Below, in pieces: positions 1 through 8,275 of a stretch of 64,000 nucleotides of DNA. This DNA comes from an uncultured Blautia sp. (GTDB taxonomy: Bacteria > Bacillota > Clostridia > Lachnospirales > Lachnospiraceae). The position numbers were made by a program, and so were the translations under genes. The stretch's first letter is position 1. Each line of letters starts with the position of its first letter. A model generated the notes under the pieces. The model saw nothing but the letters and a program-made list of their open reading frames with translations, ran no database searches and had not been told where the DNA came from. The DNA lies in NCBI GenBank assembly GCA_934371915.1, contig CAKROE010000004.1, positions 17,465 through 81,464 on the forward strand. The letters are read 5' to 3'.

Positions 1-141
1 GCTGAAAATTCCCATGATTGATTTTGCATCAATCACATATCTTCCGGACACAATGTCTACATCACAGTCCAGACGCGTCACAGCATTGACAAAATCTTTT
101 ACTCTTTCTATTGTCCCTAAATAAATCTTTACTTCTCTCAT
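1..141 (-). CDS. HPr-like (Crh-type) protein, partial at 3' end
   Basis: The first 47 codons of a gene that runs off the window. The start follows an AGGAGTG ribosome site. The sequence fits the HPr fold of the sugar phosphotransferase system: the stretch KSIMGIFS matches the region around regulatory Ser46 of HPr. Where HPr has its phospho-accepting His15 (GLHARPA), this protein reads GTIERVKDFV, so the PEP-dependent phosphorylation site is missing. That pattern is like Crh, a co-effector of catabolite repression. It lies only 14 bases after the ABC ATPase gene and is probably in its operon. A regulatory role is inferred; the C-terminal half is not visible. Confidence 0.75.
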   Translation of the reverse strand, partial: MREVKIYLGTIERVKDFVNAVTRLDCDVDIVSGRYVIDAKSIMGIFS

Positions 142-155
142 TATCAACGTCACTC

Positions 156-1250
156 CTATAAATAATTCATCTCAGTTTCTTTATCAAAGAAATGAATCTT
201 GGATGGCATAAATACAAATTCAATTTCATCTCCAACCTGGCTGATCTCATATTTAGAAACTCGTGCAACTGCCTGACAACCTCCGAACTGGAAGTACAGG
301 TTATTCTCATTTCCCATGACTTCTGTATCTGTGATCACAGCTTTCATTTTATTTTCTTTATAAAGTTCCAGGTTCTGTCCATCCATTTTGAGATCTTCTC
401 CACGGATACCAAGTGTCATCTCGCCTTCTTTACCATTCAGTTTCTTAAGAATAGCTTCCGGAAGCATCAGTTTATTTCCGTCTTCAAATGTTACTTCGTT
501 TCCTTTTAAGGTAACATCAAAGAAGTTCATCTGCGGGGATCCTATAAATCCCGCAACAAATTTATTTACCGGATGATCATATAATTCCATTGGTTTTCCA
601 ACCTGCTGGATCACGCCCTCTTTCATGATGACGATACGATCAGCCATAGTCATGGCTTCAACCTGGTCATGTGTAACATAGATCGTCGTTGCACCCATTT
701 CACGATGCAGCTTGCTGATCTCTGTTCTCATGCTGACACGAAGTTTTGCATCCAGATTGGACAGTGGCTCATCCATCAGAAATACCTTCTGATTTTTTAC
801 TATTGCACGTCCCAGTGCAACCCTCTGTCTCTGACCTCCAGAAAGATTCTTCGGTTTTCTGTAACGGAATTCCTGCAGTCCCAGGATATCAATTGCCCAG
901 TCTACTTTTTTCTTGATCTGGTCTGCTGGCATCTTCATGTTCTTCAGCCCGTATCCGATATTTTTTTCTACGGTCATATGCGGATACAGAGCATAGTTCT
1001 GGAATACCATCGCAATACCACGGTCTCTCGGTGCTGTCTCGTTCACTCTTTTGCCGTCAATATACAGATCTCCTTCTGTAATCTCTTCGAATCCGGCAAT
1101 CATACGAAGTGTTGTGGATTTTCCACATCCAGACGGTCCTACAAATGCGATAAATTCTTTTTCTTCTATATTAAGATTAAAATCATCTACTGATTTGTGT
1201 TCTGCTCCTGCATATTTTTTTCCGATATGTTTAAATTCTATAAAACTCAT
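156..1250 (-). CDS. ugpC: UgpC/MsmK-type carbohydrate ABC transporter ATPase
   Basis: 364 residues, the usual length for the ATPase of CUT1 sugar importers. Walker A GPSGCGKS lies near residues 38-45, the signature LSGGQRQR near 136-143 and Walker B LMDEP near 158-162, followed by the D-loop and switch histidine (VTHDQ). The C-terminal third is the regulatory TOBE/MalK-type domain. It powers the two permeases encoded just upstream (6-base gap). ATPases of this group often serve several sugar importers, so the substrate cannot be read from it. Last complete gene of the operon before the HPr-like gene. Confidence 0.93.
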   Translation of the reverse strand: MSFIEFKHIGKKYAGAEHKSVDDFNLNIEEKEFIAFVGPSGCGKSTTLRMIAGFEEITEGDLYIDGKRVNETAPRDRGIAMVFQNYALYPHMTVEKNIGYGLKNMKMPADQIKKKVDWAIDILGLQEFRYRKPKNLSGGQRQRVALGRAIVKNQKVFLMDEPLSNLDAKLRVSMRTEISKLHREMGATTIYVTHDQVEAMTMADRIVIMKEGVIQQVGKPMELYDHPVNKFVAGFIGSPQMNFFDVTLKGNEVTFEDGNKLMLPEAILKKLNGKEGEMTLGIRGEDLKMDGQNLELYKENKMKAVITDTEVMGNENNLYFQFGGCQAVARVSKYEISQVGDEIEFVFMPSKIHFFDKETEMNYL

Positions 1251-1256
1251 AATTCA

Positions 1257-2108
1257 TTAACCCTCCTTGGAACCAGTTGATGTTACACCTTCTACAATCT
1301 GTTTGGAGAACAGTGCATAAATAATAATAACAGGGATTGTGATCAGTGTGATGACTGCAAGTGTCTGTCCCATTGTTGTATTGTCATTGGATGTTATGGA
1401 GTTCAGACCAATCTGCGCGGTCAGAAGATCACTGGATGTAAATACAAGTGACGGCCAGAGATAGTCATTCCATACTCCAAGGAATGTAAACACACTGACA
1501 GTTGCAACGACTGTCTTTGACATTGGCAATACCATGGTAAAGAAATATTTTACCGGACTGCAGAAGTCAAGCTGTGCAGCCTCATAAACATCATCCGGCA
1601 GACTTACGAAAACCTGTCGGAACAGAAAGATATTAAACGGATTCACGATCATTGGAAGTACATATCCAAGCACGGTATTCAGTAGTCCTGCTTTTGCAAT
1701 GATCAGAAAGTGTATCGTGATAACAGTTTCTGTCGGTACAATCAGAAGCATCATGATGATCAAAAGCCACTGGTCGCGGAATGGAAAGTTAATCTTTGCA
1801 AGTGCATAGCCTGCAAGTCCGTTTACAATAACCCCAAGTACGATCAGCAGTGCCGCATATCCCAGAGTATTAATCATGTAACGAAGGAAATTGGTATCTG
1901 TCAGAATCGTAATATAGTTTTCAAAATAATTTCCATTTAAAGCAGGAGGAATAAATGCTGCTATGGAATTCATATCTGCTGTGATCGCTGCATCTGGTTT
2001 AAAGGAGTTTGCAAGCATCCATATAACCGGAAACAGGAAGAATACAGAGAGTAGTAGCAAAACAACTGCCAGAATCCAGTTAAATGTTTTTTGCTTTTTT
2101 GTTAACAT
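1257..2108 (-). CDS. carbohydrate ABC transporter permease (MalG/UgpE type)
   Basis: 283 residues with about six membrane segments and the EAA loop (YEAAQLDFCSPVKYFFTMVLPMS) that docks on the ATPase. N-terminal MalG-type start with a long first helix. The start is set by a strong GGAGGAG site 8 bases upstream that lies inside the end of the preceding permease gene; the two genes overlap by 29 bases, which suggests translational coupling. It forms the membrane channel together with the MalF-type partner for an unidentified sugar. Confidence 0.92.
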   Translation of the reverse strand: MLTKKQKTFNWILAVVLLLLSVFFLFPVIWMLANSFKPDAAITADMNSIAAFIPPALNGNYFENYITILTDTNFLRYMINTLGYAALLIVLGVIVNGLAGYALAKINFPFRDQWLLIIMMLLIVPTETVITIHFLIIAKAGLLNTVLGYVLPMIVNPFNIFLFRQVFVSLPDDVYEAAQLDFCSPVKYFFTMVLPMSKTVVATVSVFTFLGVWNDYLWPSLVFTSSDLLTAQIGLNSITSNDNTTMGQTLAVITLITIPVIIIYALFSKQIVEGVTSTGSKEG

Positions 2109-2979
2109 GTTTTTTCTCCTCCTTTCCTTTGGTCAGTACATTCTGTATGATCGTCAGGATAACAACAAATATTGTAAATACAATTGCCATTGTTGATGCA
2201 AGTCCCATCTCCCAGTTCATTGTGCCGGTTTCATAAATATCATATACAAGTGTGTATGTTGAGTGATCCGGTCCTCCACCTGTCATGACCATCGGCTGTA
2301 CCAGCATACGGAACGCACCGATTGTAACGGTGATAAAAACGAAAACGCAGAGAGGTTTCAGTTCCGGAAGTGTAATGTCTTTAAATTTCTGCCATCCACT
2401 TGCATGATCCATTTCTGCTGCTTCATAAAGTGCCGGATTAATATTCTGGAGTCCACCAAGGAAGATGATCATCTGATATCCGACACCCTGCCATACACTC
2501 ATAACTGCGATGGACGGAAGCGCCTGCTTCGCACTATGGATAAATGGCTGTGCATTGATTCCAATGTGTGCAAGCATTGTATTTAAGATTCCTTCCGGGC
2601 TGTAGATGTCCATCCAGAGTGTGGATACAACTGCCAGAGACATTACAACCGGGATAAAAAATGCTACTTTGAAGTATTTTTTACAATGTGTAACTTTGTT
2701 GATTGCAAGTGCCAGAACAAGTGCTCCGATACACTGGCAAGGAACGATGATAATTACAAATTTCACCGTATTGAAGAAGGATTTTACAAACAGTTCATCC
2801 TTAAAAATATTAATGTAGTTTTCAAGGCCCACAAAATGTGTCATATCCGGATTCAGCGCAAAGTAATCTGTAAAACTGAATACCAGTGTCAACACCATCG
2901 GCAGGAATAAAAACAGCGTAAGAAGTATCAGTGCCGGGCCAAAGAAAGCCATTCCTAAGATTGATTCTTTTTTCTTCAT
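2080..2979 (-). CDS. carbohydrate ABC transporter permease (MalF/UgpA type)
   Basis: 299 residues, about six membrane helices, with the EAA loop YEAAEMDHASGWQKFKDITLP near residue 200. Belongs to the binding-protein-dependent sugar permeases (CUT1). Its ATG shares one base with the stop codon of the binding protein gene (TAATG), so the two are translationally coupled. A lysine-rich cytoplasmic tail ends the protein. Substrate unknown. Confidence 0.92.
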   Translation of the reverse strand: MKKKESILGMAFFGPALILLTLFLFLPMVLTLVFSFTDYFALNPDMTHFVGLENYINIFKDELFVKSFFNTVKFVIIIVPCQCIGALVLALAINKVTHCKKYFKVAFFIPVVMSLAVVSTLWMDIYSPEGILNTMLAHIGINAQPFIHSAKQALPSIAVMSVWQGVGYQMIIFLGGLQNINPALYEAAEMDHASGWQKFKDITLPELKPLCVFVFITVTIGAFRMLVQPMVMTGGGPDHSTYTLVYDIYETGTMNWEMGLASTMAIVFTIFVVILTIIQNVLTKGKEEKKHVNKKAKNI

Positions 2980-4301
2980 TATTTTCTCGTATAACGTTCC
3001 AGTTTCGCGTTAATCCTTTCTACAGATTTATCCAGTTCTGTCTGTGCATCTTTGCCGCCCAGTCCGACACTTTCAAGTGCCTGCTGGAAAGATGTACTTA
3101 CCTGTGGATATACAGGAGTTTTTGGTCTCGGATGTCCATATTTACTTAACTGTTGATACAGAGCATTGTAGTTTTCATCTGTCTGGAATATATCAATCTG
3201 TTCAAACGCTTTGTATGTAGACGGAAGTGATTTTGCTTCATTCCAGATTCTTACACCACTTTCCACACCACTCATCCATTTGACCAGTTCTGTTGCACCT
3301 TCAATATTGTCTGTTTCTGAAGATGCTGCAAATGCCCAGGAGCCTGTCGGTGTATATCTTTCACCATCCCAGTCATCACCAACTACATATGGTGCAACGC
3401 CAAGATTCACATCCGGATAGTTCTCGTAGATTGTGTTGACTTCCCACGCACCGTCAAATTTGAAGGCTGCTCTTCCACTTTCAAACAGATTCTCGATCGG
3501 AGCTTCGGACATGTATTTGTTCTCTACAATCTGGTGGAAATAATTCATGACCTCAACATTCTTCTCCGAATTAAAGTATCCATCCACTGTCAGTCCGTCT
3601 TCACTTACCAGGTTTCCACCATTTGCCCAGATGAATGGAGCATAATAATAAATACTTGCTTCACCTACCGGGAATGTCATGTCGATCGGATAACCATTCT
3701 TCTCATCCATCAGCGGTTTCAGCTTAGCCAGAATATCCATAAATTCTGATGTCGTCCACGGATGATCTGCATCCGGAACCTCAATTCCGGCTTCTTCCAG
3801 AATATCTTTGTTGTAGTAAAGACCTACACTGGATTCCATAACTCCAAGTGCATAAAGCTTATCATTATAAGTACCCTGTTCCAGAATGGATTCCAGATAT
3901 TCTCCTCTTTCTTCCTCTGTCAGCTCTGCAAGTGGCTGTATGATCCCGTTCGCTGCATAAGCTGCCACATTCGGTCCGTCCAGGGTAAGCACATCCGGAA
4001 GCCCTCCTGACAGTACAGAAGAATTTACCTTATCTGAATAACCGCCTCCACTGTCATTTCTCGGAATAAATTCAATATCTGCGAAATATTTACCATTATA
4101 TTTCTCATTAAAGCTGTCTACAGATTCCCTGTAAACCTGTCCTTCCGGAGTATCCTCAATACTGTGGACCCAGATTGAAAGATACTGTTCGCCCTCATCA
4201 TATCCTGCCACATCGCCGGGCTTTACTTCTTTTTTCTGACATCCTGTAAGACTGACTGCCATAGCCAGACCGGCAAGAAAAATCAGTTTCGCTTTCTTCA
4301 T
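2979..4301 (-). CDS. extracellular sugar-binding lipoprotein
   Basis: 440 residues of the family-1 extracellular solute-binding proteins (COG1653). The N-terminus is a lipoprotein signal: lysines, a hydrophobic stretch and the lipobox LTGC with the lipidated Cys at residue 21. Mature protein binds an oligosaccharide or sugar outside the membrane and delivers it to the two permeases downstream. First gene of the operon, behind a promoter at 4368-4396 and ACCGGT palindromes that likely bind the divergent LacI-type regulator. The sugar cannot be named from sequence alone. Confidence 0.92.
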   Translation of the reverse strand: MKKAKLIFLAGLAMAVSLTGCQKKEVKPGDVAGYDEGEQYLSIWVHSIEDTPEGQVYRESVDSFNEKYNGKYFADIEFIPRNDSGGGYSDKVNSSVLSGGLPDVLTLDGPNVAAYAANGIIQPLAELTEEERGEYLESILEQGTYNDKLYALGVMESSVGLYYNKDILEEAGIEVPDADHPWTTSEFMDILAKLKPLMDEKNGYPIDMTFPVGEASIYYYAPFIWANGGNLVSEDGLTVDGYFNSEKNVEVMNYFHQIVENKYMSEAPIENLFESGRAAFKFDGAWEVNTIYENYPDVNLGVAPYVVGDDWDGERYTPTGSWAFAASSETDNIEGATELVKWMSGVESGVRIWNEAKSLPSTYKAFEQIDIFQTDENYNALYQQLSKYGHPRPKTPVYPQVSTSFQQALESVGLGGKDAQTELDKSVERINAKLERYTRK

Positions 4302-4333
4302 GTGCTCCTCCTTTTCCCTGTGCTCGTTCTACG

Positions 4334-4355
4334 TTACCGGTAAAGTTACCGGTTA
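4334..4355. promoter_or_regulatory. tandem LacI-type operators, sugar ABC operon
   Basis: Two palindromes of the ACCGGT core, TTACCGGTAA at 4334-4343 (perfect) and TTACCGGTTA at 4346-4355, 12 bases apart. They lie just downstream of the inferred transcription start, where a bound repressor would block. A third copy, AACCGGTTAC, is at 4461-4470 next to a partial copy TTAACCGTTT. Binding by the adjacent LacI-type protein is inferred. Confidence 0.7.
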
Positions 4356-4367
4356 CTTTATGGTTTG

Positions 4368-4396
4368 ATAATATCACAGCAATTCTGTCAAGTCAA
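4368..4396 (-). promoter_or_regulatory. promoter of sugar ABC operon
   Basis: Minus-strand -35 TTGACT (4391-4396), a 17-base spacer and -10 TATTAT (4368-4373). It precedes the ACCGGT operators and the binding-protein gene. Confidence 0.75.
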
Positions 4397-4541
4397 CAAT
4401 CATATGCAATTTCATTGCTTTATACAAATTTCATATCTCCACTTTGTAAAGTTTTTACAAAACCGGTTACTTAACCGTTTCTGTTGATTGTTTTTATTGT
4501 TCTGTTTTGAAATTTCTGCTATACTGTTATCATAAAAGTAA

Positions 4542-4569
4542 TTGACTTCTCACTATAACATGGTAAAAT
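4542..4569 (+). promoter_or_regulatory. candidate promoter of LacI-type regulator
   Basis: Plus-strand -35 TTGACT (4542-4547), 16-base spacer, -10 TAAAAT (4564-4569). An alternative -10 TATACT lies at 4520-4525 with a weaker -35. The upstream operator copy at 4461-4470 could allow autoregulation. Confidence 0.5.
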
Positions 4570-4594
4570 TTTATTTTATCGAAAGGAACCTGAT

Positions 4595-5632
4595 ATGGGT
4601 AAAAAAAATATAACTTTCAGTGACATCGCAAAATATACCGGTTTTTCCAAAACAACCATTTCCAGATATTTTAATAATCCGGACTCTCTTACCCTGGAAA
4701 ACCAGCAGATCATTGCGACTGCTCTTGAAAAATTAAACTATAAGGAAAACAAAGTCGCGAGAATACTCGCGAACGGAAAAACAGAGTTTATAGGAATCAT
4801 TATTCCGAACCTTTATATGCACTACTATTCAGAAATCTTGAATCAGATACTGAAGACCTACGACTCTTTCGGATATAAGTTTCTCGTATTCACCGGAGAT
4901 GACCACGAATCAACCGAACGAAAATATATACAGGAACTTCTTGCATACAAAATCGAAGGCATGATCATTCTGAGTCACACAATTCCTTCCATAGAACTTG
5001 CTTCTTATAATATTCCAATCGTAACGATCGAGCGTGAAGATCAGTATGTGAGCAGTGTCAACACAGACAACTATATGGGTGGTGTACAGGCAACCAGTCT
5101 TCTTGCCAAGACAGGTGCCGATATCCTGATCCATATCAATGCAGATATTCCCAGGCAGACACCATCCTACGAACGTATTCGGGGATTTTCTGATATCTGC
5201 AAGGAATACAACATTCCTCATGAAATGATTCTTACAGATACCGGACATACTTATGATGAAACATCCCGGATTCTCAAAGACCTTCTTGAAACAATCGATA
5301 CCAAATATAAAGGAAAAACAAAAGGGATTTTTCTTCCGAACGATACCTTCGCCAACATTATGCTCAACCATCTGATTCAAAAGTATGGCTGCCTGCCTGA
5401 TGATTACAAGATTATTGGGTTCGATGACTCTCCCGTTTCAAGAGAGGCAATCATCCCGATCAGTACTGTCGGACAGCAGATTGACAAAATCGCTTTATCT
5501 GCCATGGACATTCTGAATAACCAGATTGAAGAACGGCATAAAAGAAAACCAACTCTGTCTGTCGAACCAACGCATAAAATCATACCGCCAATTCTTATTA
5601 ACCGAAAAACAACCCTTCCTGTTGAACACTGA
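4595..5632 (+). CDS. LacI-family transcriptional regulator
   Basis: 345 residues. An N-terminal LacI helix-turn-helix (ITFSDIAKYTGFSKTTISRYFNN, about residues 5-27) is followed by a periplasmic-binding-protein-like sugar sensor domain (IGIIIPNLYMHYYSE onward). The start follows GAAAGGAAC. It is divergent from the sugar ABC operon and therefore its likely repressor, with the operators in between. The effector sugar is unknown. The last codons form one arm of the terminator. Confidence 0.93.
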   Translation: MGKKNITFSDIAKYTGFSKTTISRYFNNPDSLTLENQQIIATALEKLNYKENKVARILANGKTEFIGIIIPNLYMHYYSEILNQILKTYDSFGYKFLVFTGDDHESTERKYIQELLAYKIEGMIILSHTIPSIELASYNIPIVTIEREDQYVSSVNTDNYMGGVQATSLLAKTGADILIHINADIPRQTPSYERIRGFSDICKEYNIPHEMILTDTGHTYDETSRILKDLLETIDTKYKGKTKGIFLPNDTFANIMLNHLIQKYGCLPDDYKIIGFDDSPVSREAIIPISTVGQQIDKIALSAMDILNNQIEERHKRKPTLSVEPTHKIIPPILINRKTTLPVEH

Positions 5633-5650
5633 ACAACAGGAAGGGTTGTT
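5608..5650. terminator. bidirectional terminator
   Basis: A perfect 17-bp stem, AACAACCCTTCCTGTTG (5608-5624) with its complement at 5634-5650 and a 9-base loop. T-rich on the plus side and A-rich on the left side, so it can end both the LacI-type gene and the converging amino acid ABC operon. The left arm is coding sequence. Confidence 0.9.
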
Positions 5651-5669
5651 TTATCTAAACATCTTAACT

Positions 5670-6410
5670 TTATGCATTTCTGAAACGGCTTAAAAATTCT
5701 TTTGTCAGTTCTTTCTGCGGATTTTCAAAGATCTGCTGAGATGTACCTTCTTCTACGATGACTCCGTCGCCCATGAAGATTACATGCTTCGCAACGTCTC
5801 TGGCAAATGCCATCTCATGTGTGACGATAATCATTGTCAGACCATCTTTTGCAAGCGTCCGCATAACCTCCAGTACTTCTCCGACCATCTGCGGATCCAG
5901 TGCGGAAGTCGGTTCATCAAAAAGCAAAATCTCAGGCTCCATCGCAAGTGCTCTCGCGATTGCAACTCTCTGCTTCTGTCCGCCGGAAAGCTGTTTCGGT
6001 TTCGCATTGATATATGGTGCCATACCAACTTTTTCCAGATACATCATCGCATTTTTGTGCGCTTCTTCTTTGCTCTTTTTCAAAACTTTTTCCTGTCCGA
6101 CCGTGCAGTTCTTAAGAACGGTCATATTGTTAAAGAGATTAAAATTCTGAAACACCATACCGACCTTTGAACGGTATTCAGGAACATTTACATGCTTGTC
6201 CATGATATTTGTTCCGTGATAACGGATCTCACCGCAGGATGGCGTCTCCAGAAGATTCATACAGCGCAGCAAAGTGGATTTACCGGAACCTGACGGTCCG
6301 ATGATGCAGGTAACATCCTTTGGTTTTACAGAGAAATCAATATCTTTTAAGATTTCGTTGTTTCCGAAGGATTTTCCCAGATGCTGTACTTCAAGGATTG
6401 TTTCACTCAT
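5670..6410 (-). CDS. polar amino acid ABC transporter ATPase (GlnQ type)
   Basis: 246 residues, typical for GlnQ/HisP. Walker A GPSGSGKST near residues 38-46, Q-loop VFQNFNLF, signature LSGGQKQR, Walker B ILLFDEPTSALDP and switch VTHEMAFA. It drives the permease encoded upstream, with which it overlaps by 4 bases (ATGA). Specificity (glutamine, cystine, arginine or other) cannot be fixed from the ATPase. Confidence 0.93.
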   Translation of the reverse strand: MSETILEVQHLGKSFGNNEILKDIDFSVKPKDVTCIIGPSGSGKSTLLRCMNLLETPSCGEIRYHGTNIMDKHVNVPEYRSKVGMVFQNFNLFNNMTVLKNCTVGQEKVLKKSKEEAHKNAMMYLEKVGMAPYINAKPKQLSGGQKQRVAIARALAMEPEILLFDEPTSALDPQMVGEVLEVMRTLAKDGLTMIIVTHEMAFARDVAKHVIFMGDGVIVEEGTSQQIFENPQKELTKEFLSRFRNA

Positions 6411-7201
6411 TCTCTGTCATCCTTCCTTTCTCTGTAAGAATACATACCGCTGGTATGTGTCAGTGTATCCGCTGTAGCCAGATCGTAGTTATCCGGTCCG
6501 TCCATCTTGTGTTCCAGCACACGCAGAATACGGGAACAGGTAAAGGTCATGATGAAGTAAATGATCATCGCAATCGTGAAGGATTCAAAGTATGTATAAA
6601 GTGCACCTGCTACACCTTTGGTCGTGTAGAACAGTTCAACTGTACCGATAATGGAAAGTACGCAGGTATCTTTGATGTTGATGATCAGGTTGTTGCCGAT
6701 CTGTGGCATAATATTTCGAAGTGCCTGCGGAAGAATGACATTGATCATAGTCTGTACATGTGTCATACCGATTGCTTTTGCACCTTCTGTCTGTCCAGGA
6801 TCGATTGAAAGGATTCCTCCGCGGACAGTCTCTGCCATATATGCACCTGTGTTGATCGACACGATAAAAATTGCCGCAAACCACATGGACATATTGATAT
6901 TAAACACTGCCGCACTACCGAAGTAAATAAACATTGCCTGTGCCATCATCGGAGTTCCACGGAAGAACTCCACATAGCAGGCAAGAATAAATTTCACAAT
7001 TTTAATCAGGATCTTTTTGGCTGTTGAATCATTCTTATCAACCGGGATCGTCTGCACGATGCCAACCAGAAAACCAATGATACATCCAAAAAGCGTTCCC
7101 ACCAGTGCCAGCCACATGCTGACTCCGGCTCCCTTCGCAAAAGAAGGACCATATTGCTGAAGAAGATAGATGATTCTTCCCCCAAAACTCTCAGGCAGCA
7201 T
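6407..7201 (-). CDS. polar amino acid ABC transporter permease
   Basis: 264 residues of the HisM/GlnP permease type. The N-terminal membrane block, the motif YVEFFRGTPMMAQ and the EAA-like loop EGAKAIGMTHVQTMINVILPQA are visible. Only one permease gene is present, so it probably works as a homodimer. Start preceded by AGGAGC. Located 12 bases after the binding-protein gene. Confidence 0.92.
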   Translation of the reverse strand: MLPESFGGRIIYLLQQYGPSFAKGAGVSMWLALVGTLFGCIIGFLVGIVQTIPVDKNDSTAKKILIKIVKFILACYVEFFRGTPMMAQAMFIYFGSAAVFNINMSMWFAAIFIVSINTGAYMAETVRGGILSIDPGQTEGAKAIGMTHVQTMINVILPQALRNIMPQIGNNLIINIKDTCVLSIIGTVELFYTTKGVAGALYTYFESFTIAMIIYFIMTFTCSRILRVLEHKMDGPDNYDLATADTLTHTSGMYSYRERKDDRE

Positions 7202-7213
7202 TTTGCTCCTCCT

Positions 7214-8065
7214 TTATGATTCGGAAAGTGGCTGTACAGAAATAGCCTCATCCATCATTTTATTGAAATCATCCTCTGTCATCTCACTTAAGACACCGTT
7301 GATCGCATCTTTGAGTTCATCGTTTCCTTTTTTCAGGGAAATACCGATGTTGATGTCTTCATCAGATACTTCGAATTCTCCGTCTGTTCCTGTGAAATCA
7401 AGCAGTTTGAAATCCGGATACGCTACGCATGCTGCTTTTCCTGTAGGCATATCTGTTACAACTGCATCACATTTTCCGGCTTCAAGAGCTACCAGCATAG
7501 CCGGTGCACTTTCCTGTGCCGGAAGGATATTGCCATCCGGAATCTGCGGCAGGCAGGAATCATACCAGATCGTGTTCTGCTGAGATGTTACGGTTGCTCC
7601 TTTGAGGTCTTCTACACTTGCTGCATCTTTGTAATCACCGTCAGCTTTAACAAGAGTGATGATGGATGCATAATAGTATGGATCTGTAAAATCAACCATC
7701 TGCTGGCGTTCTTTGGTAATAGACTGTCCTGCAATTACACAGTCAACCTGTCCGGACTGTACCGCCGGTACAAGAGAATCCCAGTCAAGTTTTACGATCT
7801 CAAGATCATATCCGAGTTCATCAGCAATCTTCTTTGCCATCATAACATCATATCCATATGCATAATCGGAACTTCCGGAAATCTGAACAGCACCGTTGGA
7901 ATCATCCGGCTGTGTCCAGTTATATGGTGCATATCCGCATTCCATTGCAACTTTCAGAGTTTTCTTGTCATCCGCGCTGACACTCTGCACTCCAAATACT
8001 CCGCATGTCATGGATGCCGCCACTGCAGCAACTGTCATCATTCTCCACATTTTGCTCTTTCTCAT
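7214..8065 (-). CDS. amino acid ABC transporter substrate-binding protein
   Basis: 283 residues from the ATG at 8063-8065, chosen because AGGAGG lies 8 bases upstream; a longer frame to 8101 has no ribosome site. Family-3 solute-binding protein: N-terminal signal peptide ending near VSADDKK, then LKVAMECGYAPYNWTQ and the two-lobed fold with IAGQSITKERQQMVDFTDPYY. The signal lacks a lipobox cysteine, unlike most Gram-positive binding proteins, so the means of surface retention is unclear. First gene of the three-gene amino acid import operon. Confidence 0.92.
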   Translation of the reverse strand: MRKSKMWRMMTVAAVAASMTCGVFGVQSVSADDKKTLKVAMECGYAPYNWTQPDDSNGAVQISGSSDYAYGYDVMMAKKIADELGYDLEIVKLDWDSLVPAVQSGQVDCVIAGQSITKERQQMVDFTDPYYYASIITLVKADGDYKDAASVEDLKGATVTSQQNTIWYDSCLPQIPDGNILPAQESAPAMLVALEAGKCDAVVTDMPTGKAACVAYPDFKLLDFTGTDGEFEVSDEDINIGISLKKGNDELKDAINGVLSEMTEDDFNKMMDEAISVQPLSES

Positions 8066-8155
8066 TTTCGTTTCCTCCTGAAATGTATATTTTTCATCCA
8101 TATGTCCTTTCGGAACATATCACCATAAGTGAATCGTTCCAGAATTTTTTCTGAA

Positions 8156-8199
8156 ACAAAAAAGAGCGCACGAAACTATTAAGTGCTCCGTTGCGCTTT
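8156..8199 (-). promoter_or_regulatory. leader terminator/attenuator of amino acid ABC operon
   Basis: The RNA begins near 8199 and at once forms a stem, AGCGCA(A)CGGA pairing with TTTCGTGCGCT (one bulged A), followed by six Us. It sits between the promoter and the binding-protein gene, so it can stop transcription early. The 5' segment GCAAAAGCGC resembles the leader at 24201-24239. The 5' part can also form AAGCGC-(AACGGA)-GCACTT with a hexaloop that has A1 and G4, as ANTAR-bound RNAs do; that assignment is a guess. Confidence 0.6.
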
Positions 8200-8205
8200 T
8201 GCATC

Positions 8206-8234
8206 ATTTTAATACTTTATATACAGAAAGTCAA
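8206..8234 (-). promoter_or_regulatory. promoter of amino acid ABC operon
   Basis: -35 TTGACT (8229-8234), 17-base spacer, -10 TAAAAT (8206-8211) on the minus strand. It partly overlaps the terminator of the NlpC gene. Confidence 0.75.
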
Positions 8235-8265
8235 GAAAAAAAGCAGTTCCCGAAGGAACTGCCTT
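8235..8265 (-). terminator. terminator of NlpC/P60 gene
   Basis: Stem GGCAGTTCC, TTCG tetraloop, GGAACTGC (8243-8262) followed on the minus strand by seven Ts. Ends the gene at 8276. Confidence 0.9.
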
Positions 8266-8275
8266 TGCTTTTTAC

